Of a DNA stretch of 48,195 bases, positions 8,863 through 16,553 are shown in pieces (the stretch's first letter is position 1; each line of letters begins with the position of its first letter). The stretch comes from UBA7887 sp964408735 (GTDB lineage: Bacteria > Pseudomonadota > Alphaproteobacteria > UBA7887), in the NCBI GenBank assembly GCA_964408735.1, contig CAYPAX010000023.1, positions 1 to 48,195 of the forward strand. The letters are read 5' to 3'. The notes beneath the pieces are model-generated. The model was not told the origin of the DNA, did not search any database, and saw only the letters and a list, made by a program, of their open reading frames with translations. The translations under genes were made by a program, and so were the position numbers.

Positions 8863-9466
8863 TTATGGCGCGGCACGTTGGAACGTCAAGGCCTCCGGCT
8901 CGAACAATTGCTCGACCTTGGCCTTCGCCAGATAGTCGGCAACGGCCGCGCCATCGGCGTGAACGAAAACCTCGTCGACATACTCACCGCGCTTCACGGT
9001 GCCCTCGCTCACCGCGCTTCACGGTGCCCTCGAGCCGCCCCGCCTCGACGTCCGCGATGACGGGGTCAATAGCCATGCAACGCACGGACAGGACCGGCTC
9101 GGCGATCCCGTAAAGGCAAATGAAGTGACCCTGCGGCTCGACATCCTCGTCCGAGGACTCGATGATCTCGACGCTGAGATAGCGCTGCTCGCCGATGGCC
9201 GTGGTCGCCGCCGCAAGAACCATGCGGTCGCCGTCCTCGATGGCCTGGCCCTCGGCCGAGCCTTGCAGCATGAGCAAGGTCAGGCGGCCGTCGTCGCGCT
9301 CGCTGACGCGGGTGATCATCAGGCCATCATCGTTCTCCACATGCCATTCGCCCAGCAAGGCGGAATCGGCAGGTGTATCGCCGGGAAGCGGATGGTCGAA
9401 CTGGGGCATGCAGCCGGCGAGCAGGGCGGCGGCAAAGGCGGCGAGGAGAAGGCGGGAGCTCGTCAT
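8863..9466 (-). pseudogene. Lipoprotein gene frameshifted by a 25-bp tandem duplication
   Basis: The frame as it stands runs from 9466 to 8984 (160 aa). Its N-terminus is a lipoprotein signal with lipobox LLAGC (Cys19). It continues as an acidic beta-rich domain (LLGEWHVENDDG onward) with no recognised family. At 8983-9032 a 25-bp block occurs twice head to tail. Because 25 is not a multiple of three, the second copy shifts the frame, adds seven aberrant residues (RGHREAR) and stops. Removing one copy restores a frame that continues YVDEVFVHADGAAVADYLAK to a TAA at 8863-8865, giving a 192-aa protein. The stop of the upstream TPR gene and this start are one base apart, so the two are co-translated. 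It could be natural inactivation, slipped-strand switching, or an assembly error. Confidence 0.8.
8983..9032. repeat. Perfect 25-bp tandem duplication inside a coding region
   Basis: Copies at 8983-9007 and 9008-9032 are identical. The copy count sets the reading frame of the lipoprotein gene: one copy gives a 192-aa product, two copies give the truncated form seen here. Confidence 0.97.
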
Positions 9467-9467
9467 G

Positions 9468-10331
9468 TCATTGCGTCTCCGGACTGGGTTGGGCGCGCAT
9501 GGGCGCTTCGGAGCGGGCGCGGATATCCATTGCCCGCCATTCCAGCTCGTCGGCTTCCGCCTCGCGGCCGAGACGGCGCAAGATCGGCACATATTGCTCG
9601 ATGACGCCGGCAACGAAGACGTGGTCGGCGCCGAGATGCTTCTCGTCGATGGCAAGCACGTCGGCGAGCGCGCCGGCGGCCTCCGCGTCGCGGCCGGCGG
9701 CGACGTACAACCGGGCCATGACATCGAGGGCGGCGGCATAGGGGCGGTCGTCCTCGTCGGCGAAGCCGAGACGCACGGCAGCAGCTTTCTCGGCCGCGGC
9801 GATGGCATCGTCGATGCGGTCCATCTCGCGATAGTGGGAGGCGAGGTCGAGCAGGAAAACGGCAAGCTCCGGGTCCTCGGGGCCGAAAAGCGCGCGCCGG
9901 TCGTCAAGTGCGGCCAGGCGATAGGGCTCGCTTTCGGCATCGCGGCCAAGGGTATCCAAGGCCTCGACAGCAGCCTCGTTGCCATAGAGACGGGCGAAGG
10001 CGAGCCTTTCCTCGGCATCGCCGACCGCGGCCAAGGCCCGGCGGCGGAAATCGAGCTCGCTCTCGGCGTCGCCGCGGCGCCGCGCCACCAGCGCCAGGTC
10101 GCCAAGGCTTTCGATCAGGCGCCAATCGCCGGCGAGAAAGCCCTCCGCGACAGCGAGCGCCGAGGCGAAGGCAGCCTCGGCGGTATCCAGGTCATCATCG
10201 GCGATGGCGTGGTGGCCGCTGGTATCGTGGCTTTCCCAGGCACAGGCGGCACAGCCCGCGTCGTCCGCCGCGAGCGGCAGCGCCAGCAGAGCCGCAGCGC
10301 CGAAAATCGCCAGGCCGATTGATTTCGTCAT
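9468..10331 (-). CDS. Exported TPR-repeat protein
   Basis: 287 aa from the ATG at 10329-10331, preceded by a GGGGGCAAGG ribosome-binding stretch; the extra 18 codons upstream lack a site. The N-terminus (TKSIGLAIFGAAALLALPLA) is a signal peptide followed by a Cys-containing segment. The rest is a series of Ala-rich helix pairs with TPR spacing (for example DPELAVFLLDLASHYREM and YAAALDVMARLYVAAGRDA), so it should be a periplasmic protein-interaction scaffold. It lies one base upstream of the lipoprotein gene, which suggests the two products work together at the envelope. No enzymatic motif is seen. Confidence 0.75.
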   Translation of the reverse strand: MTKSIGLAIFGAAALLALPLAADDAGCAACAWESHDTSGHHAIADDDLDTAEAAFASALAVAEGFLAGDWRLIESLGDLALVARRRGDAESELDFRRRALAAVGDAEERLAFARLYGNEAAVEALDTLGRDAESEPYRLAALDDRRALFGPEDPELAVFLLDLASHYREMDRIDDAIAAAEKAAAVRLGFADEDDRPYAAALDVMARLYVAAGRDAEAAGALADVLAIDEKHLGADHVFVAGVIEQYVPILRRLGREAEADELEWRAMDIRARSEAPMRAQPSPETQ

Positions 10332-10432
10332 GCCTTGCCCCCAGTTGGAAGCCCGGGCGAAGCTTACGATAGTTGCCGCGCGCACACCAGCGAGGTAGTA
10401 AACTGCCGTCCATCCTGAAAGGAGGCCGCGTT

Positions 10433-11089
10433 ATGGGGAAATTGGCTATCGGGCTCGCCGTAGCGGCCATGCTGGCGCCAGCGCTTGCCAGCGCCGACGA
10501 GCTGCCGGTTCCCGACGGCGATTACGTCGCCATCGCCATTCGCAGTGCGACGACCGTTGCAGCGCCACTGTCGGCCACCACGGTGGAAGAGGCCGGCTAT
10601 CTCGGGCGCCGGGCCAAGTTCGGCGACGGCGTGCACTGGCTGGACCGCAGCGAATGCGAAAGCGTCAGCTATAACGCCGCCGATTTCGTGCCCCTCGACC
10701 TTGAGGATCCGGTTCTCTCGGACCTGGCGATCCCTGCCAACGACGGGGTCTCGGTCGGCGACCGCAGCCTCGTGCAGCCCCTCGAAGTGCGTTGCGGCGA
10801 CGACCTGCTGGTGCACCTGGTGATGATCGACCGCCGCGTGCTCGTCGTGCCCAGCGCCAATGGCGCCCTGCATATCATCCTCGAAAAGCCCCTCAGCCGC
10901 CTGCAAGTGGCCAAGCTGCAGCGCCAGCTGAAGGATATGAAGTTCTATGACGGCGAGATCACCGGCGAGATGAACCCCGAGGTGCGCCGGCAGCTCGGCG
11001 GCTATGCCGAATATCGCGGTGCGGCCTACCGTTTCGTCAATGTCGCGATCACCGAGAACCTGCTCGACGGGTTGGGTGTCCTGGAATAG
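10433..11089 (+). CDS. Exported protein with C-terminal peptidoglycan-binding-like domain
   Basis: 218 aa from the ATG at 10433, preceded by an excellent AAAGGAGG. A signal peptide (GKLAIGLAVAAMLAPALASA) is followed by an unrecognised domain of about 120 residues with two Cys that could form a disulfide. The last 70 residues (LSRLQVAKLQRQLKDMKFYD, then GEITGEMNPEVRRQL) resemble the three-helix PG_binding_1 fold, in which an X-L-Q-x-x-L segment precedes a Y-x-G turn. A cell-wall-associated periplasmic role is inferred. The gene is divergent from the TPR/lipoprotein pair, whose start is 101 bp away. Confidence 0.68.
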   Translation: MGKLAIGLAVAAMLAPALASADELPVPDGDYVAIAIRSATTVAAPLSATTVEEAGYLGRRAKFGDGVHWLDRSECESVSYNAADFVPLDLEDPVLSDLAIPANDGVSVGDRSLVQPLEVRCGDDLLVHLVMIDRRVLVVPSANGALHIILEKPLSRLQVAKLQRQLKDMKFYDGEITGEMNPEVRRQLGGYAEYRGAAYRFVNVAITENLLDGLGVLE

Positions 11090-11190
11090 CAGGGCCTGTC
11101 CGCAACGGCGACGAAACGGCAACGAAAGGTTCCCGGAATTGTGACTCCCCGGCACGTCGCCCACCGACTATGGTCGCCGGGGAGGCACGG

Positions 11191-11541
11191 ATGACCATGA
11201 GATTTCTCTTTGCGACCATGCTGTTGCTCTTTGCGGCGACGGCAGCAGCGGCCGAGCCGACCTTGCCGGCCGATCCCTCGGCCGTGCGCAATATCGCCGA
11301 CTGCAATGCCTTGCATCGGGAATACCGGGCGCTGATAGACCACTTGGCGGCCGAGGCCGAGCGCTGCCAGGTGGCCCAGGATCCTTGGGTGCAGTCACGT
11401 TACGGCAAGGCGGCCGGCAGCGGTGAATGCGCCCGCGAAGCCACGGGCCGCTGCAAGCCCTGGGTCGAACAGTGCAGCACCGCCGCCGCGGCCATGGACG
11501 AGGCGCTCGACCGTTGCCTCGCGGCTTTACGTGCCAGATAG
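11191..11541 (+). CDS. Small exported Cys-rich protein of unknown function
   Basis: 116 aa from the ATG at 11191, with GGGGAGG five bases upstream. A signal peptide (TMRFLFATMLLLFAATAAAA) gives a mature protein of about 95 residues with six Cys spread through a largely helical sequence (DCNALHREYRAL, ERCQ, GECARE, GRCKPW, QCST, DRCLAALRAR). An even number of Cys in an exported helical protein suggests three disulfides. No family is recognised. Its 3' end overlaps the end of the opposing TRAP permease gene by 15 bp. Confidence 0.6.
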   Translation: MTMRFLFATMLLLFAATAAAAEPTLPADPSAVRNIADCNALHREYRALIDHLAAEAERCQVAQDPWVQSRYGKAAGSGECAREATGRCKPWVEQCSTAAAAMDEALDRCLAALRAR

Positions 11542-13623
11542 GCGTCGGCGGACCGTTCGTGCCATCACCACCAGGAGCAAAAGCACGGCAAGGCCGATGA
11601 GGTTGGAGATCGCTTCGGGATAGGCGAGCGCCAGGCCGCCGGCGATGAGAACGCCGCGGACAACGCCGCCTTGTCCGCGGCGCAGGGCGCCGAGCCCGAT
11701 CAAATAGCCCTGCAGCCCGCCCGCTATGAGAACGACACCGGCGACCGCCGTGCCGACCTCGACCAGAATCGTTGCCGTCGAGCCATGCAGCACCAGGGCC
11801 GGGTTGAGCACGAAGAAGAAGGGCAGGAAATAGATGATGCTGCCGAGCCGCATGGCTTCGAGCCCGGTGCGCATGGGCGTCGAGCCTGCCAGGCTGGCGG
11901 CGGCGAAGGCGCCGAGCGCCACGGGTGGCGTGATGAACGAGACCATTCCCCAATAGAGGATGAAGAGATGCACGGCGATGGGGTCCAATCCGAGGCCGAT
12001 CAGGGCCGGAGCGAGGACGATGGCGAGGAAGATGTAGGCGGCGGTCACGGTCATGCCTACGCCGAGCAGGAAGCTCGTGGCCGCGCCCATCAGCAGCAGC
12101 GGCACCACCCGGTCGCCGGCGACCCGCGCAAGCTCGCCGGAGAACGATCCCGCCATGCCCGTCATCATCAGCCCGCCGATGATCAGGCCGACGGCGGCGA
12201 GGATCGCCACCAGCTCGCAGAACAGCCTGCCGTTGGCTTCGATGAAGTCGCAGATTTTTGCCCAGGGCACGCGAACCGCCGACGGCACCTGGCATAGCGC
12301 CAGCAGCGCCACCGCGGCAGCGAAGGGCGCGAGCGTGGCATATTCGGCAGCAAAGCCGACGCTCGCCAGAACCACCGCGAGATAGGCGGCAATGGCGCCG
12401 CCGAGACCATAGAGCCAGGGATCGCGCAGGGTCAGCTTGCCGAATTGGCTCAGCGCCAACAGCGCCACGGTGGCATAGAACGGCGCATGGGCCTCGCGTT
12501 TGAGATAGACCAGCAGATAGATCAGCAGCAGGAAGGCGAAGACGTAGAACCAGCCTTCCTTGAGCGTCCGGCGGATCGATGGCAGCTGCGATCTGTCGAG
12601 CCCGGTCACGCCGTTGCGCGCGGCATAGGCGTCGATCTGCACGAAGAGCCCGAAGAAATAAAGGAAGGAGGGCACCACGGCCGCCGTGGCGACGGCGAGG
12701 TAGGGGATGTCGAGAAACGAGGCCATGACGAAGGCCGTGGCACCCATCACCGGCGGCATCAGTACGCCGCCGGTGGAGGCGCAGGCTTCGATACCGCCGG
12801 CATAGCGCGCCGGATAGCCCGCCTTCTTCATGGCCGGGATGGTCATCGCTCCGGTGGTCAGCACATTGGTCACGACGCTGCCGCTGAGCGAGCCGAAGAG
12901 GCCGCTGGCGAAGATCGCCACCTTGGCCGGGCCGCCACGCACGCCGCCGAGCAGGCCAAAGGCGAGATCGATGAAGAAGCGCCCGCCGCCCGTCGTCTGC
13001 AAAGCCACGCCAAACAGGATGAAGCCGACGATCAGGGTGCCGAAGACACGCAAGGGGATGCCGAGCACCGATTCCTCGCTCAGCACGTGGTAGCGCGCCG
13101 TGGCCACGATATCCTGCTCCAGGCCGGAAAGCATGGCCGGCACGAGGGCCGCGTCGGCGAAGACGGGATACAGCGAGAGCACGCCGAAAATGACGAAGAT
13201 CGCGACGCCCGCTGCGCGCCGTACCGCCTCCATGATCAGCACCCAGAGCGCGAAGGCGAGCAGCACCGGCAGACGCGGCGACTCGAACTCCCAGCCCTGT
13301 TCCAGACTGACCAGCCCGGTGGCCGCGAAATAGACCGATACCACCAGGCAAAGCCCGAACAGCACCTTGTCGAGCAGGCTCGCGGGCCGTTCGGCCTCGC
13401 CCTTGCCGGCGGGGAAGATCAAAAAGACGGGCGCCAGAAAGCAGGCCAGGAGCAGATAGAGGAAGCTGTTGTCCAGCAGCGCCACACTGGCGAAGAATTG
13501 CAGAGCGAGGATCTGGTTGACGGCGAGCAGGACACCGATAGTGGTGAGGAACAGGAACAGCAGGCGCCAGAGGCCTGCCAGGCGCCGCGTGCGCCCGCCA
13601 TTGCCGCCGTCTACGGCCGCCAT
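11527..13623 (-). CDS. TRAP transporter permease, fused 4TM/12TM subunits
   Basis: 698 aa inner-membrane protein combining the small (DctQ-like) and large (DctM-like) TRAP subunits, as is usual for TAXI-type systems. The large-subunit part shows the family signatures GLFGSLSGSVVTNVLTTGAM, STGGVLMPPVMGATAFVMA and, in the second half, GMTVTAAYIFLAIVLAPALI and FITPPVALGAFAAASLAG. These line the Na-coupled substrate path. The start overlaps the end of the TAXI solute-binding gene by 13 bp, so subunits are made together. TAXI substrates are often dicarboxylates or glutamate; the substrate here cannot be read from sequence. Confidence 0.92.
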   Translation of the reverse strand: MAAVDGGNGGRTRRLAGLWRLLFLFLTTIGVLLAVNQILALQFFASVALLDNSFLYLLLACFLAPVFLIFPAGKGEAERPASLLDKVLFGLCLVVSVYFAATGLVSLEQGWEFESPRLPVLLAFALWVLIMEAVRRAAGVAIFVIFGVLSLYPVFADAALVPAMLSGLEQDIVATARYHVLSEESVLGIPLRVFGTLIVGFILFGVALQTTGGGRFFIDLAFGLLGGVRGGPAKVAIFASGLFGSLSGSVVTNVLTTGAMTIPAMKKAGYPARYAGGIEACASTGGVLMPPVMGATAFVMASFLDIPYLAVATAAVVPSFLYFFGLFVQIDAYAARNGVTGLDRSQLPSIRRTLKEGWFYVFAFLLLIYLLVYLKREAHAPFYATVALLALSQFGKLTLRDPWLYGLGGAIAAYLAVVLASVGFAAEYATLAPFAAAVALLALCQVPSAVRVPWAKICDFIEANGRLFCELVAILAAVGLIIGGLMMTGMAGSFSGELARVAGDRVVPLLLMGAATSFLLGVGMTVTAAYIFLAIVLAPALIGLGLDPIAVHLFILYWGMVSFITPPVALGAFAAASLAGSTPMRTGLEAMRLGSIIYFLPFFFVLNPALVLHGSTATILVEVGTAVAGVVLIAGGLQGYLIGLGALRRGQGGVVRGVLIAGGLALAYPEAISNLIGLAVLLLLVVMARTVRRRLSGT

Positions 13624-14783
13624 ACCGGATCCATGCCGGCGGCATCAAGGGCCGCAGCCCGAGCGGCGAGCCAGCGCGCCACGTAGGCCTCGCCGCGCTC
13701 CGGCGCCCCGGCGAGCCCGGCCCAGGCCTTGGCAAGCACGCCCTGACGCGCGATCAGCCCGGCATTATGCGCCTCGTGCTCATCCCGCCAGACACCGATC
13801 TCGCGCAGGTAGCGCACGGCGCCCGGATGATAGGGGATGACCCAGTCGAAGACCTGGCGCTCCATGGCAAAGCCCGTGCCGACCGAGTGCGCATCCTTGT
13901 AGTCGTCGTATTCTTCGTGCAGCAAGCGCATCAGGTCGTAGACGGCCTGGTCCGACTGCCCGGCATAACTCACCAGGATGGGATAGCCGTAGCTGGCGCC
14001 GATCAGCGGCGCTTCCGCCGACAGTCCCACGCCTGCCGTCGCCACGTGCGGGCTGAACCACGGCGCCTGTTGCCGCAGTCGCTGCCAGGCCTGCGTATCG
14101 TCATGTGGCGCCCCCACGAAGCGCAGGCCCCGCGGCGAGCCGTCGAGTTGGTAGAGCATGGAGGAGTTGGTCGAGGCGACCGCAGCGTCGATGGTGCCGT
14201 CGATCAGGCCCTGGATCGAGGCCTTCCAGCCCGAGGCGTCGACGCGCACTACATCGTCCCAGCCAAGATCGCCGAAGGCGAGCCAGGCGGTCATGTTCTG
14301 GTTCAGGGCGGGACCGCCGACGACCCAGGCGACGCGCTTGCCGCGCAGATCGGCGGCGCTGAGGATATTGGCGTTGCGGGCCGTCACCGCCAGGCCGGTG
14401 ATGGCGTCCGACCAGGCCATCATGAGCAGGCGCACCGGTTGCGGGCCCCAGCGCCTGTCGGCGAAGTCGAGCACGCCTTCCTGGGCCAGATAGGAGCCAA
14501 CGCCCATGGCGGAGAAGTCGACGCGGCCGGCGCGCAAGGGCGTCATGCGCGAGACGTCGTTCTTGGCCGGGATCACGCGCAGCCGATAGCCCTCTTTCGC
14601 CAGGCTGTTGCCGATGGCGACGGATATGGCGTAGCCGGCCGAGGTGGTGCCGTAGGCAGTCCAGCCGAAAGTGCGCGAAAGCGCCTCCTGCCGCTCGCCG
14701 GCCGGGGTCGCCCGCGTCGTCTCCCAGGCAACGAGAGCGAGCAGGACGAACGAAAACGTCAGCGGAAGCAAGCGTGCCATCAT
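13611..14783 (-). CDS. TAXI family TRAP transporter solute-binding protein
   Basis: 390 aa. The signal peptide (hydrophobic core LPLTFSFVLLALVAW) precedes the periplasmic binding domain. Family features include YGTTSAGYAISVAIGNSLA near the N-terminus, DFSAMGVGSYLAQEG, LRGKRVAWVVGGPALNQNM and the IDAAVASTNSSMLYQLD segment. It captures the substrate and delivers it to the fused permease encoded directly downstream (13-bp overlap). The preceding DUF1489 gene ends 29 bp before this start, so it may be read from the same transcript. Confidence 0.92.
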   Translation of the reverse strand: MMARLLPLTFSFVLLALVAWETTRATPAGERQEALSRTFGWTAYGTTSAGYAISVAIGNSLAKEGYRLRVIPAKNDVSRMTPLRAGRVDFSAMGVGSYLAQEGVLDFADRRWGPQPVRLLMMAWSDAITGLAVTARNANILSAADLRGKRVAWVVGGPALNQNMTAWLAFGDLGWDDVVRVDASGWKASIQGLIDGTIDAAVASTNSSMLYQLDGSPRGLRFVGAPHDDTQAWQRLRQQAPWFSPHVATAGVGLSAEAPLIGASYGYPILVSYAGQSDQAVYDLMRLLHEEYDDYKDAHSVGTGFAMERQVFDWVIPYHPGAVRYLREIGVWRDEHEAHNAGLIARQGVLAKAWAGLAGAPERGEAYVARWLAARAAALDAAGMDPVWRP

Positions 14784-14812
14784 GTCCCCCGAGCCCGGAA
14801 GACTAGCACGAT

Positions 14813-15253
14813 TCAGAGCAGGCCGAGTTCCCTAAGCTCGTCCGCCATTTCGATCGGCATCGCCGACGCTGCCGCTGCCGCGCCCGGGCTCAGATCCGCG
14901 GGCGCGTCCTCCGGCTCGAAGTAACGCCAGCCCTGCATGGGCCGGCGCGGCTGCAGCACGGTCTCGACGAGGTCCGCATCGAGCATGATGGCGCAGCGCT
15001 TGCCCGTGCCTTCGGCCTCCAGGCGCTCAAGCGAGGTGATGGCCTGGCGGGCGCGTATCTGGCCCTTGATGATCCAGTAGAGCGAGCCGCCATCGAGAAT
15101 CTTAGCCGCGCGGCGCGGGAAATTGCGCGTCCAATGGGCGAGCTGCGCCGGCTGCCCGGCCGCCTCGAGCCGGGCCAGGCGCTCGCCCTGGCGTTCGCGC
15201 AGTTGGGCGACGCTGTCGATACCGACGCACATCTTGAGCATATGCAATGTCAT
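14813..15253 (-). CDS. DUF1489 family protein
   Basis: 146 aa, cytoplasmic. The opening MTLHMLKMCVGIDSVAQL, the central NFPRRA and GGSLYWIIKGQIRARQ segments and the LVETVLQPRRPMQGWRYF segment match DUF1489, a family I know mainly from Alphaproteobacteria and which has no established role. It is the first gene of a minus-strand run with the TAXI/TRAP transporter and is divergent from the DapA-family gene 95 bp away. A link to transport is not implied by the family and could be chance. Confidence 0.82.
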   Translation of the reverse strand: MTLHMLKMCVGIDSVAQLRERQGERLARLEAAGQPAQLAHWTRNFPRRAAKILDGGSLYWIIKGQIRARQAITSLERLEAEGTGKRCAIMLDADLVETVLQPRRPMQGWRYFEPEDAPADLSPGAAAAASAMPIEMADELRELGLL

Positions 15254-15348
15254 GACCTCAGTATTAGCGCGATTCGCCCCCTGCCAAGGGGGATTGAATT
15301 CGCGCGCAGGATCGGTAGTCTCCGCGCCCCTGTCACGGGAGATCAGAC

Positions 15349-16260
15349 ATGACCGAGTCCAAGCTCTTTTCCGGCATTTTGCCGCCGGTGCTCACGCCCT
15401 TCGATGCCGATTTGGCGCCCGACGCGGCGCGCTTCGTCGGCCATTGCCGCTGGCTGCTGGAACAGGGCGCGACGGGCCTTGCCCCGTTCGGCACCACGGG
15501 CGAAGGCAATTCGCTGTCGGTCGACGAACGCTTAGGGCTGCTTGAGGCGGCCATCGCGGGCGGTATCGACGCGGCGCTGATGATGCCGGGCACCGGCTGC
15601 ACGGCACTGTCCGACAGCGTGCGCCTGACCCGCGGCGCGGTCGAGGCGGGCTGCGGCGGCGTGCTGATGCTGCCCCCCTTCTTCTACAAGGGTGTCAGCG
15701 ACGACGCGCTGTTCCGCTCCTTCGCCGAGGTCATCGAACAGGTCGGCGACGCGCGTCTCAAGGTATACCTCTACCACATCCCGCCCCAGGCCCAGCTCGG
15801 CTTCTCCCTGGCCCTCATCGAGCGCCTGGTCACCGCCTATCCGGGCACCGTGGTCGGGCTCAAGGACAGCTCCGGCGACTGGTCTAACACCAAGGCCATC
15901 ATCGACGCCTTCCCCGGCTTCGCGACATTCTCGGGCTCGGAGGTCTTCCTGCTCGACAATCTGCGTGCCGGCGGCGTCGGCTGCATCACCGCCAGCGGCA
16001 ACGTCAACGTGGCGGCCATCCGCGCGCTCTGCGAGCACTGGCAGGACGACAGCGCCGACGCCCGCCAGGCCGCCATCACCAAGGCCCGCGAGACCATCCA
16101 GGCCTATCCGTTGATTCCGGCGCTCAAAGCCATCGTCGCCAACCACCGCAACGATGCCGCCTGGACCCGCACCCGCCCGCCCCTGCTGGATTTGCCGGCA
16201 GAGACCGCACAGGCGTTGCTGGCCGACCTGCGCAGCCAGGACTTTGCGCTGGCGGCGTAA
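15349..16260 (+). CDS. Dihydrodipicolinate synthase / N-acetylneuraminate lyase family aldolase
   Basis: 303 aa class I aldolase-fold enzyme of the cytoplasm. The Schiff-base Lys is K172 in GLKDSSGD. The catalytic Tyr is Y142 in LYHIP, and the substrate-carboxylate loop is GTTGEG (48-53), so the active site is intact. Family members make dihydrodipicolinate, split sialic or keto-deoxy sugar acids, or act on related 2-oxoacids; lacking lysine-pathway neighbours, I would not call it DapA. GGGAG lies eight bases before the ATG. It stands alone, followed by a good terminator. Confidence 0.88.
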   Translation: MTESKLFSGILPPVLTPFDADLAPDAARFVGHCRWLLEQGATGLAPFGTTGEGNSLSVDERLGLLEAAIAGGIDAALMMPGTGCTALSDSVRLTRGAVEAGCGGVLMLPPFFYKGVSDDALFRSFAEVIEQVGDARLKVYLYHIPPQAQLGFSLALIERLVTAYPGTVVGLKDSSGDWSNTKAIIDAFPGFATFSGSEVFLLDNLRAGGVGCITASGNVNVAAIRALCEHWQDDSADARQAAITKARETIQAYPLIPALKAIVANHRNDAAWTRTRPPLLDLPAETAQALLADLRSQDFALAA

Positions 16261-16265
16261 GGGAG

Positions 16266-16300
16266 ACGGGGCCGGCAAAGGCTCTGCCGACCCGTTTTAT
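16266..16300 (+). terminator. Rho-independent terminator after the DapA-family gene
   Basis: Stem made of two 5-bp blocks (ACGGG/CCCGT and CGGCA/TGCCG) with a small internal bulge and a 7-base loop, followed by TTTTAT. It starts six bases after the stop codon. Confidence 0.7.
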
Positions 16301-16371
16301 TGGTGCACGCGGAGGCGCGGAGAGATCGCGCGCCATGCGCTACGGCCCTGCTCCACTTTCACCATCAATAA

Positions 16372-16390
16372 TTGGGTGACGGTCACCCAA
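16372..16390. repeat. Palindromic repeat, copy 1
   Basis: TTGGGTGACGGTCACCCAA: perfect 9-bp arms around one base. It is preceded by AATAA-type sequence that also precedes copy 2. It lies in a 293-bp spacer (16261-16553) that holds no gene; the rest of that spacer is the terminator and copy 2. Confidence 0.85.
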
Positions 16391-16424
16391 CCTCAAAGAT
16401 CTATAATGTATTGTTTTACCCTTA

Positions 16425-16452
16425 ATAGTTGGGTGACTGTCACTTAACTATT
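16425..16452. repeat. Palindromic repeat, copy 2 (imperfect, with wobble pairs)
   Basis: The core TTGGGTGACTGTCACTTAA extends to 14-base arms around a single base, with only two mismatches, both able to form G-U pairs in RNA. It shares AATA-x-TTGGGTGAC-x-GTCAC with copy 1. It could be an operator pair, a REP-like element or an RNA hairpin. Confidence 0.8.
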
Positions 16453-16553
16453 GACCGATATTCAGGGTGGAAGGGGCTAGGCTCAAACCCTCCGCGGCTC
16501 CGCGTGAATCTTTCGGATCTTGCTATAGAGCGCTGCTGCCGATCGCTATGGCG

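Noticed and set aside
6778..9060. 760-codon plus-strand open frame
   Set aside because: It lies antisense to the E1 dehydrogenase gene, is rich in His, Arg and Gly as expected of a shadow frame in GC-rich DNA, and has no recognisable motif.
12445..13686. 413-codon plus-strand open frame rich in Gln, His and Glu
   Set aside because: Antisense to hydrophobic codons of the TRAP permease, which gives just this composition.
11168..13735. 855-codon minus-strand open frame
   Set aside because: It is an Arg/Pro-rich alternative frame of the TRAP permease gene; the permease frame has the membrane segments and family motifs.
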